Below are positions 1-7,633 of a stretch of DNA of 64,000 nt, piece by piece (position 1 is the stretch's first letter; each line of letters opens with the position of its first letter). Source of the DNA: Mesonia algae (GTDB taxonomy: Bacteria; Bacteroidota; Bacteroidia; Flavobacteriales; Flavobacteriaceae); NCBI RefSeq assembly GCF_003253545.1, contig NZ_QKYV01000004.1:248001-312000 (forward strand), given 5' to 3'. A program made the position numbers and the translations under genes. The notes below the pieces were generated by a model. It saw only the letters and a program-made list of their open reading frames with translations. It searched no databases and had not been told where the DNA came from.

Positions 1-954
1 AAAAGGGCATCTTTACATAATGCCGATCAAATAGAAAAATTAGATATAAGAGTTGGAGATGCGGTATATGTTGAGAAAGGCGGAGAAATTATTCCTAAAA
101 TCGTAGGAGTAAACTTTAATAAGCGTGATGCATCTTCCAACCCTACGCAATATGCTACAAATTGCCCTGAATGTGAAACAGAATTGGTTCGTCAAGAAGG
201 TGAGGCACAACATTATTGTCCGAATGCTACAGGTTGTCCTCCGCAGATTGTAGGTCGTATTCAACATTTTATTTCGCGCAAAGCGATGGATATTGAAGGA
301 CTTGGTGGAGAAACCGTGGCGTTATTAGTGAAAGAAGGTTTAATCGAGAATTACGCCGATTTATACGACTTAAAGAAAGAAGAAGTTCTTCCGTTAGAAC
401 GTATGGCAGAAAAATCTGCAATAAATTTAATCAACGGGATTCAGCAATCAAAAGAAGTTGTCTTTGAACGCGTTTTATTTGCACTCGGAATTAGGTATGT
501 GGGCGAAACTGTAGCTAAAAAGTTGGCTAAATACTTTAAAACAATTGACGCTTTAGCGGAAGCTTCGCAAGAAACGCTGGTGAATGTAGAAGAAATAGGG
601 GAGAAGATCGCAGAAAGTGTGGTTCATTTCTTTGAAGTTGAGGAAAATAGAAATACTATTGAAAGGCTTAAGTCTTTTGGAGTTCAGTTAGCCATCTCTG
701 AAGAAGAGTTAGAAGGATTAACCGATAAATTACAAGGAAATACTTTTGTAATTTCTGGAGTATTCCAAAAAGTTTCCCGGAAAGAGCTTAAAAAGTTAAT
801 AGAAGACAACGGTGGGAAAGTGACGGGTTCAATTTCGGCTAAAACCAATTACTTAGTAGCCGGAGAAAATATGGGTCCGAGTAAGCTCGCTAAAGCGGAA
901 AAAGTTGGCACTCAAATCATTTCTGAAGATGATTTTTTAGAAATGGTTCATTAG
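1..954 (+). CDS. ligA: NAD+-dependent DNA ligase LigA (5' end outside window)
   Basis: Seals nicks during DNA replication and repair, using NAD+ as AMP donor. The reading frame is open from base 1, so the N-terminal adenylation domain lies outside the window and 317 residues are visible. In order they are: the end of the OB fold (RASLHNADQIEKLDIRVGD), a four-cysteine zinc finger at visible residues 55, 58, 73 and 79, a helix-hairpin-helix region, and a C-terminal BRCT domain from about residue 241 to the end. This matches the C-terminal half of a normal LigA and nothing looks broken. A copy of the dispersed CGCTnnnGCGGAA repeat lies inside the BRCT coding region and encodes AKAE. The next gene is convergent. 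Confidence 0.97.
   Translation, partial: KRASLHNADQIEKLDIRVGDAVYVEKGGEIIPKIVGVNFNKRDASSNPTQYATNCPECETELVRQEGEAQHYCPNATGCPPQIVGRIQHFISRKAMDIEGLGGETVALLVKEGLIENYADLYDLKKEEVLPLERMAEKSAINLINGIQQSKEVVFERVLFALGIRYVGETVAKKLAKYFKTIDALAEASQETLVNVEEIGEKIAESVVHFFEVEENRNTIERLKSFGVQLAISEEELEGLTDKLQGNTFVISGVFQKVSRKELKKLIEDNGGKVTGSISAKTNYLVAGENMGPSKLAKAEKVGTQIISEDDFLEMVH
888..900 (+). repeat. Dispersed repeat CGCTnnnGCGGAA (copy in ligA)
   Basis: Exact match with spacer AAA, in the sense strand of ligA, read as L-A-K-A-E-K. A 17-base stretch here (887-903) is identical, in reverse complement, to one inside the WbqC-family gene near 51.8 kb. Confidence 0.7.
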
Positions 955-966
955 ATATTTTCAGCA

Positions 967-1143
967 TTATGCAGACTGCTTTTCTTTTATCAGAAAAGCA
1001 GTGAATAGAACACCTATTCCAAGTCCATTGATAAGACCTTTTACTATATCTGAAAAATTAAAGTACTGAGCTAAAATTTGTGAGATTGCCATAATTAAGA
1101 TTCCGGCTACGATCACAAAAATTTTTTTTCTTTTGATTGGCAT
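967..1143 (-). CDS. Small hydrophobic membrane protein, unrecognised (58 aa)
   Basis: I recognise no family. The frame runs from ATG at 1143 to TAA at 967. It begins with a basic stretch (MPIKRKK), followed by a hydrophobic segment (residues 8-25), a short polar turn (QYFNFSD) and a second hydrophobic segment (about residues 33-52), ending in KEKQSA. This suggests a two-pass inner-membrane hairpin with positive ends in the cytoplasm. It fills the gap between convergent ligA and the split nucleotidase pair. The 3' coding end contains a perfect 10-bp inverted repeat (976-985 with 992-1001), which may partly be a transcript-end structure. Short length is the main doubt; composition supports a real gene. 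Confidence 0.6.
   Translation of the reverse strand: MPIKRKKIFVIVAGILIMAISQILAQYFNFSDIVKGLINGLGIGVLFTAFLIKEKQSA
976..1001. terminator. Stem-loop between convergent ligA and the 58-aa ORF
   Basis: CTGCTTTTCT, loop TTTATC, AGAAAAGCAG: a perfect 10-bp stem just after the ligA stop and inside the end of the opposing small ORF. Neither strand has a clear U-tract after it, so it may only stabilise transcript ends. Confidence 0.35.
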
Positions 1144-1178
1144 GAGGATAATTATTAAATATGTTTAAAATTAAAAAT

Positions 1179-2093
1179 TTATACTAAAATACTAGCTCCT
1201 TTTCCGTTAATTTTATTGGAGTGGTCAAGATAAAAATCTATTCTGCCTAAATTAATCCCAGCCCAGCCTACTTGATTAACAAGTACGTCTTTACCTTCAG
1301 CGTTTTTAGTTACGGTAGGTTTATCTAAAAATGTATGGGTGTGACCACCAATAATAAGATCGATATTTTTAGTTTTAGAGGCAAGCTTTAAATCATCAAT
1401 TTTATCGTGGATGTAGTGATAACCTAAATGCGAAAGACAAATCACCAAGTCACATTTTTCATTTTCTTTAAGCTGTTTTACGATATCTTGAGAGATTGAA
1501 ACGGGATCATTATATTCTGTTTCTTTATACATTTTTTTATTGACCAAACCTTCTAATTGTATTCCTACACCAAAAACCCCAATTTTCACTCCGTCTTTAA
1601 TAAAAACTTGATATGGTTTTATTTGTCCGTCAAGGACAGTATTAGAAAAATTATAATTAGCATTAAGTAAACTAAACTCAGCATTTGGGAGTTGGGCATT
1701 TAAGCCATCAATACCATTATCAAAATCATGATTTCCTATGGTTGCAGCATCGTAACCTAATTTGCTCATCAATTTAAACTCTAATTCTCCACCGTAAAAA
1801 TTAAAATAAGGAGTACCTTGAAAAATATCTCCAGCATCTAAAAGTAAGGTATTAGGATTCTCTTTTTTTATCTTTTGAATAAGTGTATAACGCTTAGCGA
1901 CACCTCCTTGTCCAGGATTCTTGTCATCATCTAAAGGAAAAGGGTCGATATGACTGTGAACATCGTTGGTGTGAAGAATGGTGATGTGTTTCGCTTCCGC
2001 GGAAGCGAAAGAACTACTAAGTAAAGCCGTACCTGCAATTCCAGTAAACACTCCCGCAGCAGTAGTTTTTTGTATAAAATCTCTTCTTTTCAT
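1179..2093 (-). CDS. Tat-exported metallophosphatase (5'-nucleotidase N-terminal domain)
   Basis: Calcineurin-like metallophosphoesterase of the UshA/5'-nucleotidase N-terminal type, predicted to hydrolyse extracytoplasmic nucleotides or related phosphate esters. It starts with a twin-arginine signal (MKRRDFIQKT) and an A-S-A cleavage motif near residues 30-32. Metal-binding motifs are D44-x-H46, GDIFQG (D89), GNHD (N121-H122-D123) and GGHTHT near residue 250. At 304 residues it holds only the catalytic half. The substrate-binding C-terminal domain is encoded by the adjacent upstream gene, five bases away, so the two probably work together. The signal-peptide end is encoded by a perfect 22-bp palindrome. 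An HTH or other regulator is not visible nearby. Confidence 0.85.
   Translation of the reverse strand: MKRRDFIQKTTAAGVFTGIAGTALLSSSFASAEAKHITILHTNDVHSHIDPFPLDDDKNPGQGGVAKRYTLIQKIKKENPNTLLLDAGDIFQGTPYFNFYGGELEFKLMSKLGYDAATIGNHDFDNGIDGLNAQLPNAEFSLLNANYNFSNTVLDGQIKPYQVFIKDGVKIGVFGVGIQLEGLVNKKMYKETEYNDPVSISQDIVKQLKENEKCDLVICLSHLGYHYIHDKIDDLKLASKTKNIDLIIGGHTHTFLDKPTVTKNAEGKDVLVNQVGWAGINLGRIDFYLDHSNKINGKGASILV
1989..2010. repeat. Perfect 22-bp palindrome of the CGCTnnnGCGGAA family
   Basis: TTTCGCTTCCGCGGAAGCGAAA, perfectly self-complementary, centred on CCGCGG. It contains the 13-base repeat on both strands. It is translated as F-A-S-A-E-A-K and supplies the A-x-A signal-peptidase site of the Tat-exported phosphatase. 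Confidence 0.8.
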
Positions 2094-2098
2094 GTGAT

Positions 2099-2875
2099 TT
2101 ACTCTTTTATGAAACGTTCATCACGAACGGGTTGAATGGTGTCGTACTTTTTGAAATAATCTATAAAAATATTACGTAATTTATAGTCTATAAAAGTCTC
2201 GCTTTCTCTCTGTGAGAAAAACTTCATATTATCTCCACCTTCCATTAAATAATCATTCGTAACAATGTAATAGGTTTTACTAGGATCTATTTTTTTTCCC
2301 TGTACTCGAGCAGTTTTAATTTGATTTTTAAAATTTAAGATCAATTGCATTCCAGAAATAGGATGTGCTCTTTTACTGCGAGACAGGTATTCAAACATTT
2401 TTAAAACTTGCCTTCCTTTTAACGCTACGACTACAGCTTCATTTTCAAACGGCATAATATTATAAGCAGTTTGGGTGGTGATATCGCCGCGATTAATTTT
2501 AGAACGTATTCCGCCGTGATTTAACAATACACCATCTATCGTGTTTCCTGTACGTGTTTTGAATATAGGATTAGCAAACTCCATCACGGCATCTGCCATC
2601 ATATTTCCAATGGCGGTGTTGTATTCTCCATCAGATTTTGATAGTGTTTCTCCAGTATAGGATAAAACCATATTCATTTCACCTTTAATCCTATTTTTAT
2701 AAGGATCGATAAAAGACTTAATCTCTTCGTCTTCGGTTAAAGATTTTTTTACAGAAAGTTGCTTTCCTTCAATTTTAGAAACCTGTAGTGGGTCGGAAGA
2801 ATTGTTTTTTTCTTCTCCACAAGAGGAAAAAGATAAAAGAGTGATTCCGTAAAGGAGTAAAAGAAAATTTTTCAT
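2099..2875 (-). CDS. Lipoprotein with 5'-nucleotidase C-terminal domain
   Basis: The 258-residue protein begins with a lipoprotein signal whose lipid-attached cysteine is C19 (LLSFSSC). The rest matches the 5'-nucleotidase C-terminal, substrate-recognition domain: LLNHGGIRSKINRGDIT near the middle, then MPFENEAVVVALKGRQV and a YYIVTNDYLMEGGD segment. It has no metallophosphatase motifs of its own. The gene is first in a two-gene transcription unit with the Tat-exported phosphatase five bases downstream, so the usual order of domains is reversed and split. It is likely anchored in the outer or inner membrane, presenting the substrate domain to its partner. A promoter-like TATATTTG lies 14 bases before the start. 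Confidence 0.82.
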   Translation of the reverse strand: MKNFLLLLYGITLLSFSSCGEEKNNSSDPLQVSKIEGKQLSVKKSLTEDEEIKSFIDPYKNRIKGEMNMVLSYTGETLSKSDGEYNTAIGNMMADAVMEFANPIFKTRTGNTIDGVLLNHGGIRSKINRGDITTQTAYNIMPFENEAVVVALKGRQVLKMFEYLSRSKRAHPISGMQLILNFKNQIKTARVQGKKIDPSKTYYIVTNDYLMEGGDNMKFFSQRESETFIDYKLRNIFIDYFKKYDTIQPVRDERFIKE

Positions 2876-2888
2876 CTATAATTTTTTA

Positions 2889-2917
2889 CAAATATAAAGA
2901 TAGCATTTAAAGCTAAA
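2889..2917 (-). promoter_or_regulatory. Promoter for the split 5'-nucleotidase operon
   Basis: On the minus strand TATATTTG (plus 2889-2896) matches the Bacteroidota -7 box TAnnTTTG exactly. A TTTA that could serve as the -33 element lies 17 bases upstream (plus 2914-2917). Confidence 0.55.
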
Positions 2918-3007
2918 GTTAATTTAAAGGTTCCTTTTTATAAAAATATTAAAGAATAGATGTAACATTTGAAAATAAGTGAAGTCTTATTAACAAAACC
3001 ATACTAC

Positions 3008-4876
3008 ATGAAAAAAATGATTTATACTGCGGCTTTGGCTTTTGCACTCTTCTCGTGTAAAAGTACAGCAGTAAAGACTTCTGAGAATGAAACTATTGTG
3101 ACTAATATCGACTTAGTAGATGTACAAGACGATAAAGTGATGGTAAGTGTTAATCCTGGAAAAATTGATAAGGAGAGCATTGTATTTTACATTCCTAAAA
3201 CTGTTCCTGGTACTTATTCTACCGATAACTATGGGAAGTTTATAGAAAATGTAAAAGCTTACAATTATAAGGGAGAGGAATTAACAGTTACAAGTATAGA
3301 CGAAAATTCTTGGCAAATAGCAAATGCGACGAGCTTAGATAAAATTACCTATTGGGTAAATGACTCTTTTGATATCGCAGGTGAAGAAGGAGTTTTTTCT
3401 CCAGCAGGAACAAACATTGCTGCTAATGAAAACTTTATGCTTAACCTTCACGCATTTGTAGGTTATTTTGACGGAATGACAGAAACACCGTATCAATTAA
3501 CGGTAAAAAGACCTAATAATTTAGTGTCGGGTACTTCTTTAAAATCTAGCATCGTTTCAAAACCTGAAGGTGATGCTACGATAGATGAATACTCTGCAGC
3601 ACGTTATTTTGAAATTACCGATAATCCAATTATGTATTCTACTCCCAATCAAGTAGATTTTCAGTTAGGAGATATGAAGGTGATTTTAGATGTGTATTCT
3701 CCTAATGGGGTTTATACTGCCGAACAAATTAAACCTAATATGTCTAAAATCTTAGAAGCTCAAAAAAGCTTTTTAGGAGATATAGACAATACCAATATGT
3801 ATGCTATTTTATTGTATTTAGCAGACATGCAAAAAACCGATGCTAAAGGTTTTGGCGCTTTAGAACATCATACTTCAACTACGGTAGTTTTGCCCGAAAC
3901 AATGCCTCTACAAGCGTTAAACGAATCGATGAAAGATGTAGTTTCACATGAGTTCTTTCATATTATCACTCCGTTAAGTGTACACTCAAATGAAGTGCAT
4001 TATTTTGATTATAACAACCCAAAAATGTCTAAGCATTTATGGATGTATGAGGGAGTTACTGAGTATTTTGCTAATTTATTTCAGGTAAATCAAGGATTGA
4101 TCGAAGATGCAGCTTTCTATGAAAGAATGGTAGAAAAAATAGCTAGTTCTAAAAATTTTGATGATACCATGCCTTTTACGGTAATGAGTGAAAATATTTT
4201 AGATGAAAAGTATGAAAAGAGCTATTACAACGTATACCAAAAAGGAGCTTTAATAGGAATGGCTTTAGACATTCGTTTAAGAGAATTAAGTAATGGAGAG
4301 TCTGGTATTTTAGACTTGATGAAAAAATTGAGTGCGAAATACGGAAAGGAAAAACCATTTAATGACGATGAGTTGTTTAATGATATTGTAGAGTTAACTT
4401 ATCCAGAGGTAAGAACATTTTTAACTACGTACATTAGCGGAACGACTCCAATCCCTTACGAAGATTTCTTTGCTAAAGTAGGAGTAGAGAAAAAAGAGCA
4501 AGAGGTAAAATCGGGTTATTTCCTTAACGGACAAGTTCCTTTTATTGATGGAGATGCAGAAACCAAAGAACTTTTTATTCGTAAAAATATAGCTCTTAAC
4601 TCATTTCTTGAAGAGATGAAGTTAGAAGGTGGTGATATCATTAAATCAATTAATGGTACTGCTTATACTATAGATAATGCATATGCATTAATTATGACTT
4701 CTCAAGCTTGGAAAGATGGTGAAGAGCTTAAAATGGTTATAGATAGAGACGGGGAAGAAATGACTTTAACAGGGACAGTGAAACCAGCAACGATGATGAA
4801 AACTTCTTATGAATCTTTAGATTTACCAGACTCAGATGCTCGTAAGCAATTACGTGAAGCTTGGTTAAGAGGATAA
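3008..4876 (+). CDS. M61-family metallopeptidase lipoprotein with PDZ domain
   Basis: Zinc aminopeptidase of the M61 (glycyl aminopeptidase) family, probably acting outside the cytoplasm on peptides. I chose ATG 3008 over an in-frame TTG at 2969 because it gives a clean lipoprotein signal (MKKMIYTAALAFALFSC, Cys17). The N-terminal half is the M61 beta domain. The catalytic HEFFH is at residues 314-318 and the third zinc ligand is probably E348 in the WMYEGVTEYF segment. The last 120 or so residues form a PDZ-like domain. The length of 622 residues is typical. It stands alone, divergent from the nucleotidase pair, and is followed by a strong terminator. Confidence 0.9.
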   Translation: MKKMIYTAALAFALFSCKSTAVKTSENETIVTNIDLVDVQDDKVMVSVNPGKIDKESIVFYIPKTVPGTYSTDNYGKFIENVKAYNYKGEELTVTSIDENSWQIANATSLDKITYWVNDSFDIAGEEGVFSPAGTNIAANENFMLNLHAFVGYFDGMTETPYQLTVKRPNNLVSGTSLKSSIVSKPEGDATIDEYSAARYFEITDNPIMYSTPNQVDFQLGDMKVILDVYSPNGVYTAEQIKPNMSKILEAQKSFLGDIDNTNMYAILLYLADMQKTDAKGFGALEHHTSTTVVLPETMPLQALNESMKDVVSHEFFHIITPLSVHSNEVHYFDYNNPKMSKHLWMYEGVTEYFANLFQVNQGLIEDAAFYERMVEKIASSKNFDDTMPFTVMSENILDEKYEKSYYNVYQKGALIGMALDIRLRELSNGESGILDLMKKLSAKYGKEKPFNDDELFNDIVELTYPEVRTFLTTYISGTTPIPYEDFFAKVGVEKKEQEVKSGYFLNGQVPFIDGDAETKELFIRKNIALNSFLEEMKLEGGDIIKSINGTAYTIDNAYALIMTSQAWKDGEELKMVIDRDGEEMTLTGTVKPATMMKTSYESLDLPDSDARKQLREAWLRG

Positions 4877-4894
4877 TAAATATTAGAAATTGAT

Positions 4895-4921
4895 AAAAGC
4901 GGTAGAAATACCGCTTTTTTT
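4895..4921 (+). terminator. Intrinsic terminator after the M61 peptidase gene
   Basis: AAAAGCGGTA, GAAA tetraloop, TACCGCTTTT continuing into a T-run: a 10-bp perfect stem directly after the stop codon. Confidence 0.88.
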
Positions 4922-4930
4922 GACCATAAA

Positions 4931-4961
4931 TTTGAGCAAACAAAGAATAAATTTACCTTTG
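4931..4961 (+). promoter_or_regulatory. Promoter for DUF6913-dapA
   Basis: TTTG at 4931-4934, 19 bases, then TACCTTTG at 4954-4961: an exact fit to the Bacteroidota -33/-7 consensus. The predicted start of transcription near 4966-4968 supports the downstream ATG at 5011 as the first start codon. Confidence 0.75.
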
Positions 4962-5010
4962 CAAACAGTTATTGCACAAGGTGAGAATATGGAGCTCTGT
5001 GCGTCTTTGT

Positions 5011-5514
5011 ATGATAAAAGGAATAAAAAAGTTTAATGTAAAAAAAAATATAGAGAAGCATTTTTCTTTACGGAAAAATGAACCTTTAATAAACCTTAAT
5101 CGTATAGGTTTAATAGTAGATGCCAATTTTAATGAGCAGCGTCTTATAAAAGTATTATCCACTACTTTTTCTTTAAATTCTAACCAATTGAGCACTATAG
5201 TTTTTAAAGAAAATAAGGGCAAAGAAATTGAGGGTGCTTTTTTTACAGAAAAAGATATTGATTGGCGAGGAGTTTTTAAAAAAGAGAGTGAAGTAAAATC
5301 GTTTTTAGCACAAGATTTTGATTTACTAATTAATTATTTCTCTAGAGATAATTTAGCATTACTTTTGGTTGCAGCTTCCGCGGAAGCAAAATTAAAAGCA
5401 GGTTTTTCTCATCAAGAAAAAAGATTGAATGATATGGAGATTTTGGTGCAAGAAGAGGAACCAGGTTTATTTGTCAAAGAATTAAAAAAGTATACAGATA
5501 TAATTATTAAATAA
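5011..5514 (+). CDS. DUF6913 family protein upstream of dapA
   Basis: A 167-residue soluble protein that resembles the flavobacterial DUF6913 family; function unknown. No signal peptide or membrane segment is visible. The body contains [16 protein letters not shown] near the start, alternating hydrophobic strands, and a [19 protein letters not shown] core. ATG 5011 is preferred because the promoter just upstream makes the in-frame TTG at 4972 implausible. Its stop codon overlaps the dapA start (TAATG), so the two are translationally coupled. A perfect 14-bp palindrome encoding A-S-A-E-A interrupts the C-terminal third. Coupling to dapA suggests, but does not show, a link to lysine or cell-wall precursor synthesis. 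Confidence 0.75.
   Translation: MIKGIKKFNVKKNIEKHFSLRKNEPLINLNRIGLIVDANFNEQRLIKVLSTTFSLNSNQLSTIVFKENKGKEIEGAFFTEKDIDWRGVFKKESEVKSFLAQDFDLLINYFSRDNLALLLVAASAEAKLKAGFSHQEKRLNDMEILVQEEEPGLFVKELKKYTDIIIK
5374..5387. repeat. Perfect 14-bp palindrome (copy in DUF6913 gene)
   Basis: GCTTCCGCGGAAGC, identical to the core at 1993-2006 and 38217-38230. It is one base short of the 13-base consensus at its left edge. Read as A-A-S-A-E-A-K. Confidence 0.75.
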
Positions 5515-6389
5515 TGGAAAAGTTTGTAGGAACAGGAGTTGCATTAATCACCCCTTTTAAAGAAGATAAGTCGGTAGATGTTGAGGCTTTAAAAAAGGTG
5601 GTGAAGTTTCAAATAGAGAATAGTGTAGATTATATTGTTGTTTTAGGGACAACAGCAGAAAGTGCGACACTAACCAATGAAGAAAAAACCTTAGTAAAAC
5701 AAACGATAATTGAAGCTAATAATGGTGAATTGCCATTGGTTTTAGGAGTAGGAGGAAACAATACTACTGCGTTAGTTGAGCAGCTTAAAAACGAAAACTT
5801 AGAAGGTTTTGATGCTATACTTTCGGTTTCTCCATTTTATAATAAACCCACTCAAGAAGGAATTTATCAGCATTTTAAACACGTAGCAGAAAACTCTCCT
5901 TTGCCTATAATTTTATACAATGTCCCAGGAAGAACGGCGAGTAATATGTTGCCTTACACCGTGGCAAGATTAGCCAGTGATTTTGATAATATTATTGCGA
6001 TTAAAGAGGCGGCAGGAGATATTGTACAGGCGATGGAAATGATACAGCAAACACCAAAAGATTTCTTAGTGATTTCTGGAGATGATATGATTACGCTTCC
6101 TATGATTTTAGCAGGAGGAGCGGGAGTAATTTCGGTGATAGCCGAAGGGTTTCCAGAAGATTTTTCTAATATGGTCGCATTAGGGTTAGATAGAAAAGTA
6201 GATGAAGCTTATGAAATTCATTATAAAATAGCACCTGCAATAGATATGATTTTTGAAGAAGGTAACCCAGCAGGAATCAAATCGGTTTTCAAAAAATTAG
6301 GCTTAACTACCGATGAGGTAAGACTTCCGTTAGTGAAAGCTTCAGAAAGTTTACAGTTAAGATTAGCTGAATTTATAGATAATAATTAA
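5514..6389 (+). CDS. dapA: 4-hydroxy-tetrahydrodipicolinate synthase
   Basis: Condenses pyruvate with aspartate semialdehyde, the first committed step of the diaminopimelate/lysine pathway, in the cytoplasm. It is a TIM-barrel aldolase of 291 residues, the standard length. The sequence shows the N-terminal [21 protein letters not shown] for substrate binding, the catalytic tyrosine Y135 in ILYNVPGRT, and the Schiff-base lysine K164 in [13 protein letters not shown] motif follows, as usual. The start overlaps the stop of the DUF6913 gene. The next pathway enzyme present in this window, dapB, is far away near 54 kb, so the pathway genes are scattered. Confidence 0.97.
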   Translation: MEKFVGTGVALITPFKEDKSVDVEALKKVVKFQIENSVDYIVVLGTTAESATLTNEEKTLVKQTIIEANNGELPLVLGVGGNNTTALVEQLKNENLEGFDAILSVSPFYNKPTQEGIYQHFKHVAENSPLPIILYNVPGRTASNMLPYTVARLASDFDNIIAIKEAAGDIVQAMEMIQQTPKDFLVISGDDMITLPMILAGGAGVISVIAEGFPEDFSNMVALGLDRKVDEAYEIHYKIAPAIDMIFEEGNPAGIKSVFKKLGLTTDEVRLPLVKASESLQLRLAEFIDNN

Positions 6390-6449
6390 TAATTAGCGCA
6401 AAACAATATTTCTGATAAATTAGAGTTTTTTTAATACGTTAGAAAGCAG

Positions 6450-6457
6450 TACTTTTG
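6450..6457 (+). promoter_or_regulatory. -7 promoter element for bamD cluster
   Basis: TACTTTTG, an exact TAnnTTTG match. It ends four bases before an in-frame ATG at 6462 and 19 bases before ATG 6477, so the transcript is either leaderless or has a very short leader. The -33 region is only T-rich. Confidence 0.6.
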
Positions 6458-6476
6458 CAAGATGTTTTATAGACTT

Positions 6477-7292
6477 ATGAGAAAATTAATGTTCCTTTTA
6501 CTTTTGGTATCTAGTTTCTACTCTTGTAGTGAATACCAAAAAGCCTTAAAAAACGATGATGTTAAAACCAAATATGATATGGCTGTAAAGTTGTATGATG
6601 AAGGGGTTGAACAGGGTAAAAAAGGAAAAATTAAAAAATCTCTTAGGTTAACAGAGCAAATTTTACCACAATATAGAGGAAAGCCGCAAGGAGAAAAAAT
6701 TTCTTATATGCACGCTAACTCTTATTATTTGTTAGAGGCTTATTTTGATTCGGGGTACCAATTTGAGCGTTTCACTAAATCTTATCCTAAAAGCGAAAAG
6801 ATAGATGAAGCTTATTTTAAAAGTGCGAAGAGTTATTACTATGTTTCTCCTAGGTTTAGTTTAGATCAAACTGAAACATATAAAGCAATTGATAAGTTTC
6901 AAGATTACATCACGCGTTTCCCTGACGGAGAAAATTTAGGAAATGCAAATGAGTTATCATCAGAGTTAAGAGAAAAGTTAGAGAAAAAATCATACGAGAT
7001 ATCTAAACAATATCATCATACTGAAGATTATAAAGCAGCAATGGCCTCTTTTGATAATTTTATAGAAGCTAATCCAGGTTCTATATTTAGAGAAAAAGCT
7101 TATTTCTATAAAATGGAATCTGCTTATTTATTAGCGATCAACAGTTACAAGTACCTTATTAAGGAACGTTTGTTGACGGCTAAAGAATACCACGAAAATT
7201 ATAAAAAATATTTTCCTCAAGGAGAGCTTTCTGAAGAAGCGAATATAATTCTTGAAGATATTAATAACAGATTAGAAAACTATAACAGTTAA
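6477..7292 (+). CDS. bamD: Outer membrane assembly lipoprotein BamD
   Basis: TPR-rich lipoprotein (YfiO/BamD type) that works with BamA to insert beta-barrel proteins into the outer membrane. From ATG 6477 it is 271 residues with a lipobox ending at Cys17 (SSFYSC), followed by the typical SEYQKALKNDD. Helical TPR-like pairs follow, including a segment where Y and F recur (FERFTKSYPKSEKIDEAYF) and a QDYITRFPDG helix. An in-frame ATG five codons earlier (6462) is possible if the mRNA is leaderless. The gene begins a close-packed series: omega-like subunit 11 bases on, then coaBC, DUF4835 and recN. Confidence 0.92.
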   Translation: MRKLMFLLLLVSSFYSCSEYQKALKNDDVKTKYDMAVKLYDEGVEQGKKGKIKKSLRLTEQILPQYRGKPQGEKISYMHANSYYLLEAYFDSGYQFERFTKSYPKSEKIDEAYFKSAKSYYYVSPRFSLDQTETYKAIDKFQDYITRFPDGENLGNANELSSELREKLEKKSYEISKQYHHTEDYKAAMASFDNFIEANPGSIFREKAYFYKMESAYLLAINSYKYLIKERLLTAKEYHENYKKYFPQGELSEEANIILEDINNRLENYNS

Positions 7293-7303
7293 TACTTTAA
7301 CAA

Positions 7304-7630
7304 ATGGATATAAAAAATGTAAATGCACCCGTAAGTACAACTACTATCGATAAAAATTTAGTAGATGCGCCTACAGATAATATCTATGAGGCAATTGCTA
7401 TCATGTCTAAAAGAGCAACTCAAATTAATACTGAAATTAAAAAAGAGCTTTTAGAGAAGTTAGACGAATTTGCTACTTACAACGATAGTTTAGATGAAAT
7501 TTTTGAAAACAAAGAGCAAATCGAAGTTTCAAAATTTTATGAAAAATTACCAAAACCACATTCATTAGCTGTACAAGAGTGGTTAGATGATAAAGTTTAT
7601 TACAGAGATACCAAGAGCGATAACGCATAA
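7304..7630 (+). CDS. rpoZ: RNA polymerase omega-like subunit (Rpb6/RpoZ family)
   Basis: A 108-residue acidic protein matching the Bacteroidota version of the RNA polymerase omega subunit. It carries the conserved helix NIYEAIAIMSKRATQIN (about residues 27-43), which in the family docks on the beta' subunit, followed by a charged helical segment. It has a longer tail than E. coli omega, as usual in this phylum. It sits 11 bases after bamD and three bases before coaBC, so it is co-transcribed. The coaBC-rpoZ adjacency recalls the classical rpoZ/dfp neighbourhoods of other bacteria, which supports the call. Confidence 0.85.
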   Translation: MDIKNVNAPVSTTTIDKNLVDAPTDNIYEAIAIMSKRATQINTEIKKELLEKLDEFATYNDSLDEIFENKEQIEVSKFYEKLPKPHSLAVQEWLDDKVYYRDTKSDNA

Positions 7631-7633
7631 TCT

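Noticed and set aside
272-286. TTTCGCGCAAAGCGA in ligA, similar to the repeat family
   Set aside because: It does not fit CGCTnnnGCGGAA, and the encoded residues (F-I-S-R-K-A-M) belong to a conserved LigA segment, which explains the sequence.
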